In this document: one piece after another, positions 54,862 through 63,495 of the stretch
How positions within the stretch are numbered: position 1 is the first letter of the stretch
How the letters are laid out: every line of letters starts with the position of its first letter
Assembly (NCBI RefSeq): GCF_003026105.1
Contig: NZ_PYNW01000005.1
Location: 310,001-374,000 of the forward strand
DNA from: Photobacterium sp. GB-56
Lineage (GTDB): Bacteria > Pseudomonadota > Gammaproteobacteria > Enterobacterales > Vibrionaceae
Direction: 5' to 3'
Length of the DNA stretch: 64,000 bases
Translations under genes and position numbers: made by a program
The notes under the pieces: model-generated
Told to the model about the DNA's origin: nothing
The model's input: the letters and a program-made list of their open reading frames with translations, nothing else
The model's database searches: none

Positions 54862-54917
54862 AGGTTTAACCACTCTATGCAGTTATTTTAATCGGGGATA
54901 ATAACTTACAGTTAAGG

Positions 54918-55385
54918 TTATAACTTTCGACCCAAGCGTTTCTCGACTTGCTTTTTCTCCCATTCAGGACCGAAAATATTAAGGACTTCAAACGCACTAA
55001 GCGCATGGCTCACAATACCAATCCCCCAGCCCAGTGCAGGCCATACCGCCCACCAATAACTAGGGCTCGTAAAGTAATTAATTACGAAGAGTGCACTTAT
55101 GACTAATACGTACGTAGTTAGATTCGAATAAAATCCTTTAATACCTTTAACATAGTTAAGCGCTTTTTTTTCGTCTTCTGTGACACTGATTTCTTTATTC
55201 ATTGGCGGCTCCATTTGAAGGTCTGATACTTGTATTTCAAACACAGCAGCTAAAGATTTGAGTGATTCTAGCCCCGCTTTTTGTCCTTGCTCAATACGTT
55301 GAATCGTACGAATACTTAATCCACTTAATTGAGAAAGTTGCTCTTGAGACCAACCACGTTGTAATCGTAATTTTCGAATAATCAT
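54918..55385 (-). CDS. XRE-family regulator with C-terminal 2TM domain
   Basis: This 155-residue protein has an N-terminal helix-turn-helix (about 1-58: LRLQRGWSQEQLSQLSGLS, then IRTIQRIEQGQ) and a C-terminal 2TM domain (about 75-150) with two helices and the family ending FGPEWEKKQVEKRLGR. The membrane domain suggests a membrane-tethered regulator that senses an envelope or lipid cue. The target genes are unknown; it is the only gene in its unit. Confidence 0.88.
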   Translation of the reverse strand: MIIRKLRLQRGWSQEQLSQLSGLSIRTIQRIEQGQKAGLESLKSLAAVFEIQVSDLQMEPPMNKEISVTEDEKKALNYVKGIKGFYSNLTTYVLVISALFVINYFTSPSYWWAVWPALGWGIGIVSHALSAFEVLNIFGPEWEKKQVEKRLGRKL

Positions 55386-55744
55386 TACAAATCCTTTTTG
55401 CTACTTTCCGCCAAAGCCTAACGATATCTTATCAAAAACATCACGTCACAAGCCTGACATAAACACGACAACCTTTATTTATCAGCAAGTTAAAATTACC
55501 AATGAAATAAAATAATTTTTCTTCACAGCTAATTTGACGTTTTTGACACGCAACTAACCGTTATCAATAATACCTATTTTAAAGTCTTCATTAACAAGTT
55601 CACTCCCAAAGACTCTGCTTACATCACTCTTTCCAACTTTCGTGAAATAGCTCGTATTATTATGTAAAAGTGTAACACTCAAGTATGCACTCATATACGA
55701 TGTCTACTAACACAAGAAAGTCGAAAACTTAACAAGGAATCGTT
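55386..55744. other. Divergent promoter region, no gene seen
   Basis: This 359-base AT-rich gap separates the XRE-2TM gene from the lipoprotein gene. It must contain their promoters, but I see no conserved site, hairpin or small ORF that I would defend. Confidence 0.55.
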
Positions 55745-56281
55745 ATGAGATTGGCATGTATCCTCATGTTCACACTATTAATTTCAGGGTGTATTAACAG
55801 AGATGAAATTTACGCTAACCCACCTGCTAAATTAACAGAGAGCATTAATGCTATTCTTCCCGCAGCGACAGAATATGTAAAACAACAAGAGAAAATCGCG
55901 CAAGAAAAAGGTCAACCACTGAATGAGCAAGCATTAGCTATTGCCAAACGTATCGGTATTAAACACCCAGAAAAAGTGCATGTTTACTACAGCAACACAC
56001 TTCCATTCCCTACAGATCCAACATTAGCACAATTAGCCAAAAAATCCGGTTATGCGGGCCCTAACATGGCGGGATACACCTATGGATATGGTATTTGGAT
56101 AAAAAATAAAGAACGAGATAATCGCGAGCTATTAGCCCATGAACTGATTCATGTTCGTCAATTTGAGCAACGCGGTGTACAAGAGCAAATTCGTCAGTAC
56201 TTGATGCAAATTTATATCTACGGTTACAACAGCACACCTTTAGAGATCGAAGCATACAGTGAAGCGAAAAATTATATTTAG
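55745..56281 (+). CDS. Putative HExxH metallopeptidase lipoprotein
   Basis: This 178-residue lipoprotein has a lipobox LISGC (cysteine at about residue 16). HELIH (in LLAHELIHVRQFEQRG, about residues 133-137) is a zinc-binding motif, and the following VRQFE and GYNSTPLEIEAYSEA resemble DUF4157-type or similar small predicted proteases, where the late Glu may be the third ligand. An AAGGA sequence precedes the start. The function is unknown; protease activity is inference. Confidence 0.72.
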   Translation: MRLACILMFTLLISGCINRDEIYANPPAKLTESINAILPAATEYVKQQEKIAQEKGQPLNEQALAIAKRIGIKHPEKVHVYYSNTLPFPTDPTLAQLAKKSGYAGPNMAGYTYGYGIWIKNKERDNRELLAHELIHVRQFEQRGVQEQIRQYLMQIYIYGYNSTPLEIEAYSEAKNYI

Positions 56282-56463
56282 TTTCAACTCCCGCGATCAA
56301 AGACAATATCAGGAAGCCAACCATTAGGCTTCCTATTCATCTTTATCAAATTAATGACTCAACACATCCACATTTTTGCTTTATTCAGCGAGATACCGTT
56401 ACTCTGTAACATACGGTAGAATAAACAAATTACAGAATGTAGACGTATAGAGATCAGCACAAC

Positions 56464-57450
56464 ATGAAACGTATTCCAACCAACATTATTACTGGCTTTT
56501 TAGGTGCTGGTAAAACAACTGCGATTCTTTCTCTTCTTGCTCGTAAACCTGAAAATGAAAAATGGGCAATTCTTATTAATGAGTTTGGCAATGTTGGCGT
56601 CGATGGCGCAATTCTCGAACAACAAGGCGCCATTATCAAAGAAGTTCCTGGTGGCTGCATGTGCTGTGTTGCTGGATTACCCATGTCTGTTGGTATTAAT
56701 GCCCTACTGGCGCAAAAACCTGATCGCTTACTGTTAGAGCCAACAGGATTAGGTCATCCAAAGGAAGTGATCAACAAGCTAACTTCTGGCATGTATGCAG
56801 ATTACGTCGATTTACGTGCCACCATCACCCTTGTTGACCCTCGTCACTTTGCTGATAGCTTCTATACTGATAATGAAAACTTCCAAGATCAGCTTGCTCT
56901 TGCCGACGTTGTCGTTGCTAACAAGATCGACCAATGTGATGACTACGATCTTTTCACTTTCCAATCAGCGATTGATCAAGCAGAGCCAAAGAAAGCCTTA
57001 ATCGGTGAGGTAGAACTCGGTAAACTAGAACTAGAGTGGCTTGATATTCCACGTATTGATCGTGCTGCACAACATAGCCATCACCATCATCACGATGATC
57101 ACCACCATGATATCGCCCCAGAGCCAGAGATTGAGCTATTACCAGGGCAGCAATTCATTCGTAAAGAAAACCACGGTCAAGGATTCCACAGTTGCGGTTG
57201 GTTCTTTGCCGCCGATCAACATTTTGAATTTTCAAAGCTTTTCAGTCTATTCTCAAGCTTAAATGCGAACCGTGTAAAGGCTGTCGTAAATACTGAAAAT
57301 GGTTGTTTTGCCTTTAATGTTGTCAACCAAGTGGTATCGGTTAACGAACTATCACTCGAAGGTTTTGAATCCCGTATTGAAGTGATTGATAATGAAGTTT
57401 TACCTTGGGATGAGCTTGAACACATTCTTTGCTCTATTATTTTGCCTTAA
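56464..57450 (+). CDS. yeiR: YeiR-like CobW/P47K zinc-binding GTPase
   Basis: This 328-residue G3E GTPase has Walker A GFLGAGKT (about residues 11-18), the metal-binding CxCC in GGCMCC (about 62-67), the LEPTGLGHP switch region and ANKID guanine specificity motif. A histidine-rich loop (about residues 204-216, with SHHHHHDDHHHD) separates it from the C-terminal CobW domain. E. coli YeiR is a zinc-stimulated GTPase of this type, thought to deliver zinc. It is a single gene with no Zur-type site that I can see. Confidence 0.9.
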   Translation: MKRIPTNIITGFLGAGKTTAILSLLARKPENEKWAILINEFGNVGVDGAILEQQGAIIKEVPGGCMCCVAGLPMSVGINALLAQKPDRLLLEPTGLGHPKEVINKLTSGMYADYVDLRATITLVDPRHFADSFYTDNENFQDQLALADVVVANKIDQCDDYDLFTFQSAIDQAEPKKALIGEVELGKLELEWLDIPRIDRAAQHSHHHHHDDHHHDIAPEPEIELLPGQQFIRKENHGQGFHSCGWFFAADQHFEFSKLFSLFSSLNANRVKAVVNTENGCFAFNVVNQVVSVNELSLEGFESRIEVIDNEVLPWDELEHILCSIILP

Positions 57451-57583
57451 GCAAACACCATCAGGATCACTCATCAAACAAGCAAGGTTTAATTGGTTTG
57501 ACCTACTAGAGTAATAGCAGGAATAAACGATAAAAAAATGCTAATTTATTAAATGGAACTTATAAAAACACAAGGGAGCACAC

Positions 57584-58969
57584 ATGCTAAACCCTAGCAC
57601 TGCAAAAGCAGTCATCGATCATGCGCTATTTTTAGGTGCCGATTTTGCCGAACTCTTTGTTGAACATCACCAATCTAACTCTGTGCAGTTAATTTCAGGT
57701 GAAATCGATAAAATCAACTCAGGGATCGACTTTGGTATTGGTATTCGTCTATTTTTCGGATTTAAAGTTCTGTACGGCTACACCAACAGCACAGACGAAG
57801 AAGAGTTGAAACGCGTTACTAGCCTACTGGCAGCAAAAGATAAACGTGAACAAATTTTATCTGCTGGAAGTTTGAATTTAAACCGATTTTCCAATAAACA
57901 CAGTTGCCAGTTACCATTAAGCCAAGACGCTAATATGGCAGCAAAAATTGCGTTTCTTCGCCAAGCAGATGAAGCGGCTCGCGCTGAAAATGAAAAAATT
58001 AGTCAGTTCATCGGTAACATTGCTCAACGTGAACAACAGATTGAAATCTTCAACTCTGAAGGTTTGCACATTGGGGATACTCGTCATTATACCCGTATTT
58101 CTGCTAATGCCGTCGCGCAAAATGGTAGCGAACAATCCACTGGCTATGAAGCGCCTGGCGCATTCACAGGTTGGGAATTTAATAGCAAGGTCAATCCAGA
58201 GCAGTTAGGTCAAGGTGTGGCTAAACAAGCGATGGTTAAACTGTTTGCTGATGCTTGTCCGTCTGGTGAAATGCCAGTGATCATCGGTAATGGTTTTGGC
58301 GGGGTGATCTTCCACGAAGCGTGTGGTCACTTGCTTGAAACCACCTCCGTTGCGAAAAAAGCCTCTGTTTTCTACGATAAAATGGGCGAAACCATTGCTA
58401 ATTCAGTCGTGAACGCAGTGGATGATGGCACGATGGTAAACGAATGGGGCTCTATCAATATTGATGATGAAGGCATGGAAACCCAACGCACTCAGCTCAT
58501 TAAAGACGGTAAACTGACTAGCTTTATGGTTGATCGTATGGGTGGTATGAAAACAGGCTTTGCTCGTACAGGCTCTGGTCGTCGTCAATCCTATAAATTT
58601 GCGCCAACTTCACGTATGCGTAATACCTTTATCGAACCCGGCGATAGCAGTCTTGACGATATGCTAGCGGGTGTTGAGCGCGGTATTTACGCTAAGAAAA
58701 TGGGGGGTGGTTCAGTTCAACCCGGTACAGGTGAGTTTAACTTTGCAGTGCAGGAAGCCTACCTTGTTGAAAACGGTAAAATCACTAAACCTTTAAAATC
58801 TGCAACTCTAATTAGTACTGGTCCTAAAGTATTAAAAGAAATCAGCATGGTTGGTAATGATTTTGCCCTTGCGGCAGGTATGTGTGGTTCTGTCAGTGGT
58901 TCAGTACCAACAACTGTGGGTCAAGCTGCATTGAAAGTTGATAATATTCTTGTGGGAGGTGGTAACTAA
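57584..58969 (+). CDS. tldD: TldD-type metalloprotease subunit
   Basis: This 461-residue protein is the catalytic TldD-like member of a TldD/TldE pair. The active-site zinc motif HEACGH (in IFHEACGHLLE) is intact, as is the C-terminal cysteine ligand region AAGMCGSVSG. TldD/E pairs form a heterodimeric peptidase that clips unfolded or ribosomally made peptides; in E. coli it matures microcin B17 and removes antitoxin CcdA. A GGGAG sequence precedes the start. It overlaps the next gene by one base (TAATG). Confidence 0.92.
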   Translation: MLNPSTAKAVIDHALFLGADFAELFVEHHQSNSVQLISGEIDKINSGIDFGIGIRLFFGFKVLYGYTNSTDEEELKRVTSLLAAKDKREQILSAGSLNLNRFSNKHSCQLPLSQDANMAAKIAFLRQADEAARAENEKISQFIGNIAQREQQIEIFNSEGLHIGDTRHYTRISANAVAQNGSEQSTGYEAPGAFTGWEFNSKVNPEQLGQGVAKQAMVKLFADACPSGEMPVIIGNGFGGVIFHEACGHLLETTSVAKKASVFYDKMGETIANSVVNAVDDGTMVNEWGSINIDDEGMETQRTQLIKDGKLTSFMVDRMGGMKTGFARTGSGRRQSYKFAPTSRMRNTFIEPGDSSLDDMLAGVERGIYAKKMGGGSVQPGTGEFNFAVQEAYLVENGKITKPLKSATLISTGPKVLKEISMVGNDFALAAGMCGSVSGSVPTTVGQAALKVDNILVGGGN

Positions 58970-60312
58970 TGGCTGATCAAAATAAATTACAGCAGGCCAT
59001 CGACCATGTGCTTGAGCGTGTAACTCAAAAAGGCGCGAGTGCCGATGTGATTGCTAATCGTAGCAATAACTTCTCGCTTAAAGCCAATAATGGCGAGCTC
59101 GATGAATACAAGGTAACGTCAGGACAAGTGATTGGCGTCCGCGTGGTAAAAGATCAGCGTATTGCCACCAGCTATTCTGAGTCATTAGATCCAACGAGCC
59201 TTGATCTAATGGTTGATAACGCGCTATTGAACGCCGAATATTCACAGCAAGATCCACATCAAACCATTAGCTGTATTGATAGTAAAATCAGCACAGATTT
59301 AAGTGAGATTTATCAAGATGATGATGGCGATGTAGATCAAAAGATCGCTCTAGCTCTATCACTAGAGCAAGGCGTAGTAAACAAACCAGACGCTAAAAGC
59401 GCGCCATATAATGGCTTTGCTGAATCAGACGCCCATGTGATTTTAGCCAATACTCAAGGTACGCTTTGCCATCACAGTGAGCGTTCGACCTACTGTTATG
59501 CTTACAGCTTAATTGAAAAAGACGGCAAGCAAGCGATGCATGGCGGTATGTCATCAGGTCGTAAGTTCAGTGAGTTAGATGCTAACTTCTGTATTAACTA
59601 TGGCTATGACATGGCAAAAGCCCTACTCGATGGTACACCTATCGCTACCAAACAATACTCTGTCATTTTCACCCTAAGCTCACTTAGTAGCTTATTCGGT
59701 GCATTTGGAATGTGTACTTCTGGTCAAGCTGCAATGAAAGGCATTAACCCTTGGCGTGATGCGATTGGTAGCCAAGTGGCGAGTCCACTTATTACCATCA
59801 CTGACAAAGCTTATATTGAAGGCGGTTTTTCTATTAAAGCCTTTGATAGCGAAGGTTTTGCCACTCGCGATACTGTTCTAGTCGGTGAAGGTCAACTAAA
59901 TAGCTTGCTGCACAATAGCCATACCGCGAGTTACTTCGGGATCGACAACACCGCGAATGCATCACGTTCGGCAAAAGGTGGATTAGGTGTTGGCTCTCGT
60001 CACACGGTTATTTCTGAAGGTGTGAACAGCATTGCTGAAACCACTGCAGGTGAATATGTAGAGCTTGTTGAATTGCAAGGTGTTCACTCTGGCGCCGATG
60101 CTATCAGTGGTGATTTCTCATTTGGTGCGAGTGGTTTCTTATGCCGTGATGGTCAACGTATTCAAGCAGTACGTGGTATTACGGTAGCAGGTAACTTCTA
60201 CCAAATGCTCAAAGAAATAGACGCGGTAAGTAATGTATTAGAACACGATTACAATCGAAGCTTCTATGCGCCCAAAATCCGTTTTGCTCGCCTAAATATT
60301 GCTGGTAAGTAA
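58969..60312 (+). CDS. tldE: TldE/PmbA-type protease partner
   Basis: This 447-residue protein of the PmbA/TldE family lacks the HExxxH zinc site, as expected for the non-catalytic partner. Conserved features include LKANNGELDEYKVTSGQVIG near the N-terminus and the C-terminal SGDFSFGASGFLCRDGQRIQ. It starts on the last base of tldD. The adjacency differs from E. coli, where tldD and pmbA are unlinked. A hairpin terminator follows. Confidence 0.92.
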   Translation: MADQNKLQQAIDHVLERVTQKGASADVIANRSNNFSLKANNGELDEYKVTSGQVIGVRVVKDQRIATSYSESLDPTSLDLMVDNALLNAEYSQQDPHQTISCIDSKISTDLSEIYQDDDGDVDQKIALALSLEQGVVNKPDAKSAPYNGFAESDAHVILANTQGTLCHHSERSTYCYAYSLIEKDGKQAMHGGMSSGRKFSELDANFCINYGYDMAKALLDGTPIATKQYSVIFTLSSLSSLFGAFGMCTSGQAAMKGINPWRDAIGSQVASPLITITDKAYIEGGFSIKAFDSEGFATRDTVLVGEGQLNSLLHNSHTASYFGIDNTANASRSAKGGLGVGSRHTVISEGVNSIAETTAGEYVELVELQGVHSGADAISGDFSFGASGFLCRDGQRIQAVRGITVAGNFYQMLKEIDAVSNVLEHDYNRSFYAPKIRFARLNIAGK

Positions 60313-60321
60313 ATAAACTGA

Positions 60322-60380
60322 TAAAACCTTGCGACTGTTTACTTGTTCAAATAAGTTATTCAGACGCAGGGTTTTATTTT
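60322..60380 (+). terminator. Terminator of the tldD-tldE operon
   Basis: AAAACCTTGCG (60323-60333) pairs with CGCAGGGTTTT (60365-60375), with one G-U pair, across a long loop, and ends in a T run. Confidence 0.75.
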
Positions 60381-60521
60381 ATCTAATTATAAATATTAGC
60401 CTTTCCCCTAACCTATCAGCTTTGTAGTGCTTACTTATAGCGTAACTCTTAATGCTATTGGCACTGATTACTTACTTAAGATCTTTTGGACTTCAAACAT
60501 GTTAGATAGGTGTCCGCTACT

Positions 60522-61136
60522 TTAAGTCTTTGTTGCCAACAAAACCCCACAGGTTGCTAAAAAGCCACCAGAGAACTTGTTAAGTAACTTTTTCACTTTC
60601 TTTCCCTCAAATACAAAACTTACCCTTGACGTAATACAAGCATAGAGACTTAGTGCCCCACCGACAGATATCGTCGAAATCATAAAAATAATAATAACGT
60701 CTGATAGTGAAGTTGACTGTAGATCTATAAACGCGGGAAAGAACCCCATATAAAACAATATCGCTTTGGGGTTAGATAAAGTCATTAACATACCAACAGC
60801 CACACTTGAAGTTTTTATCCCTTTATCATGAACTCGTGTTGATGTTACAGAAACATCAGAAGTCCATGTGACATAAGCCAACCAAAAGAGATAGGTAATT
60901 CCTACATATTTTATGACGATAGCAAACTCACCCATAACGTTTGCAACCACAGATAGACCCGACAAAGCTAGAAAGATAAAGATGTAATCAGCCAGTACCA
61001 CTCCGAGCACAACTAATAAGCCTTGTTTCCAACCATAAGTAAGAGATCTCGATATAACAGCGAGCACACTTGGTCCCGGAATAGCGGCAGATAGAAGCAT
61101 CGCAAGAAATAGTGCAATACCCGTTGCTATAGACAT
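60522..61136 (-). CDS. LysE/RhtB family amino-acid exporter
   Basis: This 204-residue protein has six transmembrane helices and LysE-family motifs: IPGPSVLAVISRSLTYGWKQG early and LSNPKAILFYMGFFPAFID in the middle. Members export amino acids such as homoserine, threonine or lysine; the substrate is unknown here. The AAGG sequence upstream supports the start. It is convergent with tldD-tldE. Confidence 0.9.
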   Translation of the reverse strand: MSIATGIALFLAMLLSAAIPGPSVLAVISRSLTYGWKQGLLVVLGVVLADYIFIFLALSGLSVVANVMGEFAIVIKYVGITYLFWLAYVTWTSDVSVTSTRVHDKGIKTSSVAVGMLMTLSNPKAILFYMGFFPAFIDLQSTSLSDVIIIFMISTISVGGALSLYACITSRVSFVFEGKKVKKLLNKFSGGFLATCGVLLATKT

Positions 61137-61179
61137 AAACCATCCTTTGATTTAACGCCTTACTAAATGGCGAGCAATA

Positions 61180-61404
61180 GTGGAAATAACAATATCACTC
61201 AGCGTATTTTATGAACAACAACTTACCTATCTCGTATTGCATGGTAAACACCCTATAACGATTGATGTTTATAGTCGTGCGTTGCCTCTCATTATGTATC
61301 CACTTGATAAATCGCCTTATACATTAGCCGAAAAGATCTTAAACAACATTTTCGGGAACAGTGTGGGTTACGCGCTACATATCCTTAACTTTTATAAGCA
61401 CTGA
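61180..61404 (+). pseudogene. Remnant of a tyrosine recombinase (integrase) gene
   Basis: The 74-codon open frame starts like an integrase N-terminal core-binding domain (FYEQQLTYLVLHGKHPITID, then VYSRAL) and ends with DKSPYTLAEKI...ILNFYKH. These match, in order, the segments [YL]xLxGKSPxTIDxYSRAL, D(K)SPDTLxxExL and GLQFFYKHVL of integrases carried by IS91-like and other elements. The central part between them is shortened and the catalytic C-terminal domain is missing. The sequence following is non-coding in all frames that I checked. It is a fossil of a mobile element, not a functional gene. Confidence 0.5.
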
Positions 61405-61589
61405 GATGTGTTCAAAAAGTGAACCAGTATTCTCTACCTTGCTTATTCATTGCGATGACCGTACTTTGAACATCATTAGTTACTTTATGAATATTTGACT
61501 AACTGAATGCACAAGAAATAGGATATACAAGTAGATTAAAATCATGTTCAATTTTAATAAATTTTCCTTAATGAGTAAGAGCAATCAAA

Positions 61590-61976
61590 ATGTCTAATGT
61601 CGTTCAATTCTCTGCATTCAGTGGTAATAAGAAAAATAGCGCGGCTTCACCCTCCACATCACCTAGCCCTAAAGCATTAAGGGAAGAAGCCGCACTAAAA
61701 CAAGACAATTGCTGCTACTTTTGTGGCACTCAAAAAGATCCCAAAGAGCTAAACTGGCTGAATAAAGTAGGCTTTAAACAAAAAACGCATGTTGTTTGCG
61801 GTACGTGTAGCTCTGAAGCTAAATCAAGATCAATGGATGAGCTACGCATCATTCTTGCGCTTAAAGCAATGGATTTTAGAACAATTAAACTCAAACAGTT
61901 TCTGGAATTAAGAGAAAAAGGCGTTCAAATAGATGGAGTTCGCGACTACAAATTCTACTTTGAAACCATTAATTAA
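61590..61976 (+). CDS. Conserved hypothetical protein with zinc-ribbon-like cysteines
   Basis: This 128-residue protein has a serine/proline-rich N-terminus and four cysteines in CCYFCGTQ and VCGTCSSEA, with a CxxC-CxxC arrangement suited to bind zinc. The rest is helical (RSMDELRIILALKAMDFRTI and KLKQFLELREKGVQ). I do not recognise a family; a small DNA- or RNA-binding or Zn-sensing role is possible. The AAGAG sequence upstream supports the start. Confidence 0.65.
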   Translation: MSNVVQFSAFSGNKKNSAASPSTSPSPKALREEAALKQDNCCYFCGTQKDPKELNWLNKVGFKQKTHVVCGTCSSEAKSRSMDELRIILALKAMDFRTIKLKQFLELREKGVQIDGVRDYKFYFETIN

Positions 61977-62121
61977 TCACATAGCGCATCGCTTTTAACA
62001 ACATCGATTAACGGGTTTTATTTATTCCATTTTTTGTTTTTTAGATATTGTAAATATCACGTTCATAATCAATTCAATTGTTCTATGTTATTTGCAGCTT
62101 ATCAAAATGAGATAATAAAAA

Positions 62122-63291
62122 ATGAAGGATTATTTTAATACCCATTACCCTGATGTTGAGTACCTTCGCCGTAAGGCAAAATTCAACTTACCTAAGTTTG
62201 CATTTGAATATGTCGATGGCGGCTGCAACATTGAAATGGGACTCAAACGCAATACTCATGATATTCGCCAAATTGAGCTAATCCCCTATTATCTTCGTGA
62301 TTACAATTCGATTTCTTTAAAAACCACCCTGTTTGGCGAAACGTATGATGCGCCATTTGGTATCAGCCCTGTGGGTTTACAAGGTTTGATTTGGCCAAAT
62401 GCACCTGAAATATTGGCGCAAGCCGCTTTTGAACAAAATGTACCTTTTATTCTTAGTACTGTTTCAACCTCTCCGATTGAGAAGATTGCCGATATCACAG
62501 AAGGTAAAGCATGGTTCCAGCTCTATCACCCTGTTGATGACAAGATTACAGATGACTTACTTAAACGCTGTGAAGATGCTGGGATCAAAACATTAGTATT
62601 GCTTTCTGATGTCCCTACTTTTGCTTATCGCCCTAAAGAAATCCGTAATGGTTTAGCTATGCCGCCCAAAATGACATGGCAAAACATTGTCGAAATAATG
62701 TTGTCACCCAAATGGGCATTAGCCACGTTGAAAAAAGGACAGCCTCAGTTCGAAACTTTATCTAAATATATGTCAGGCTCAATGAACATGCACCATCTCG
62801 CATTATTCATGGATAAAACCTTTAATGGTCGCTTAAGTGAAGATAAAGTCGCACGTTTACGTGACAAGTGGAAAGGCAACCTAGTATTAAAAGGCTTATC
62901 AACAGTTGAAGACAGTCAAAAAGCCATTGCGCTTGGCTTAGACGGCATCATTATCTCAAACCATGGTGGTCGACAATTAGATGCAGGGCCTTCTACTATT
63001 AGTAAATCCATTGAAATTATGGATAAATGCAAAGGTCAAATTACGATTATGATGGATAGTGGTATTCGTGACGGAGCTGATATTGCTCGTACACTCTCAA
63101 CAGGAATTGAGTTTGCCTTTCTTGGTCGCAGTTTTATGTATGGTGTTGGTGCGTTGGGTATTAACGGTGGTCATCACACTATTAATATGTTGAAAAGACA
63201 ACTACAACAAGTGATGGAACAATGTTGTTGTGAATCAGTCAGTAGCCTTACTGATCATATTGCCAAACGTAACCCTTTTACGTTGGATTAA
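62122..63291 (+). CDS. FMN-dependent alpha-hydroxy-acid oxidase/dehydrogenase
   Basis: This 389-residue enzyme of the lactate/glycolate oxidase family has a TIM-barrel with PFGISPVGLQGLIWPNAPEI, the FMN-binding STVSTSP loop, LVLKGLST and the catalytic histidine in IISNHGGRQLD followed by RDGADI for the phosphate site. It oxidises a short 2-hydroxy acid, passing electrons to oxygen or the respiratory chain. The gene stands alone with no lldPR-type neighbours, so the substrate is not assigned. Confidence 0.9.
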   Translation: MKDYFNTHYPDVEYLRRKAKFNLPKFAFEYVDGGCNIEMGLKRNTHDIRQIELIPYYLRDYNSISLKTTLFGETYDAPFGISPVGLQGLIWPNAPEILAQAAFEQNVPFILSTVSTSPIEKIADITEGKAWFQLYHPVDDKITDDLLKRCEDAGIKTLVLLSDVPTFAYRPKEIRNGLAMPPKMTWQNIVEIMLSPKWALATLKKGQPQFETLSKYMSGSMNMHHLALFMDKTFNGRLSEDKVARLRDKWKGNLVLKGLSTVEDSQKAIALGLDGIIISNHGGRQLDAGPSTISKSIEIMDKCKGQITIMMDSGIRDGADIARTLSTGIEFAFLGRSFMYGVGALGINGGHHTINMLKRQLQQVMEQCCCESVSSLTDHIAKRNPFTLD

Positions 63292-63495
63292 GGCACTGTC
63301 TGTACTCATGGATTGTGGGTGCAGGCAGTTTAAAAAACCAACAGTGTTATAGCTAATCTTTTGATTATTCAATAACTTTACTTTAGTTAAAACAGTAATA
63401 CCATAATAAATACAAAAGGTTACTTATATATTTAAATTATACCTACAGGGTAAACTGCGCTAAGATAGAAAAAAATATAAGATCAAATTACTGTT

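Noticed and set aside
57930..58600. Long open frames antisense to or out of phase with tldD
   Set aside because: They are shadows of a well-conserved gene; no independent start signals or family features.
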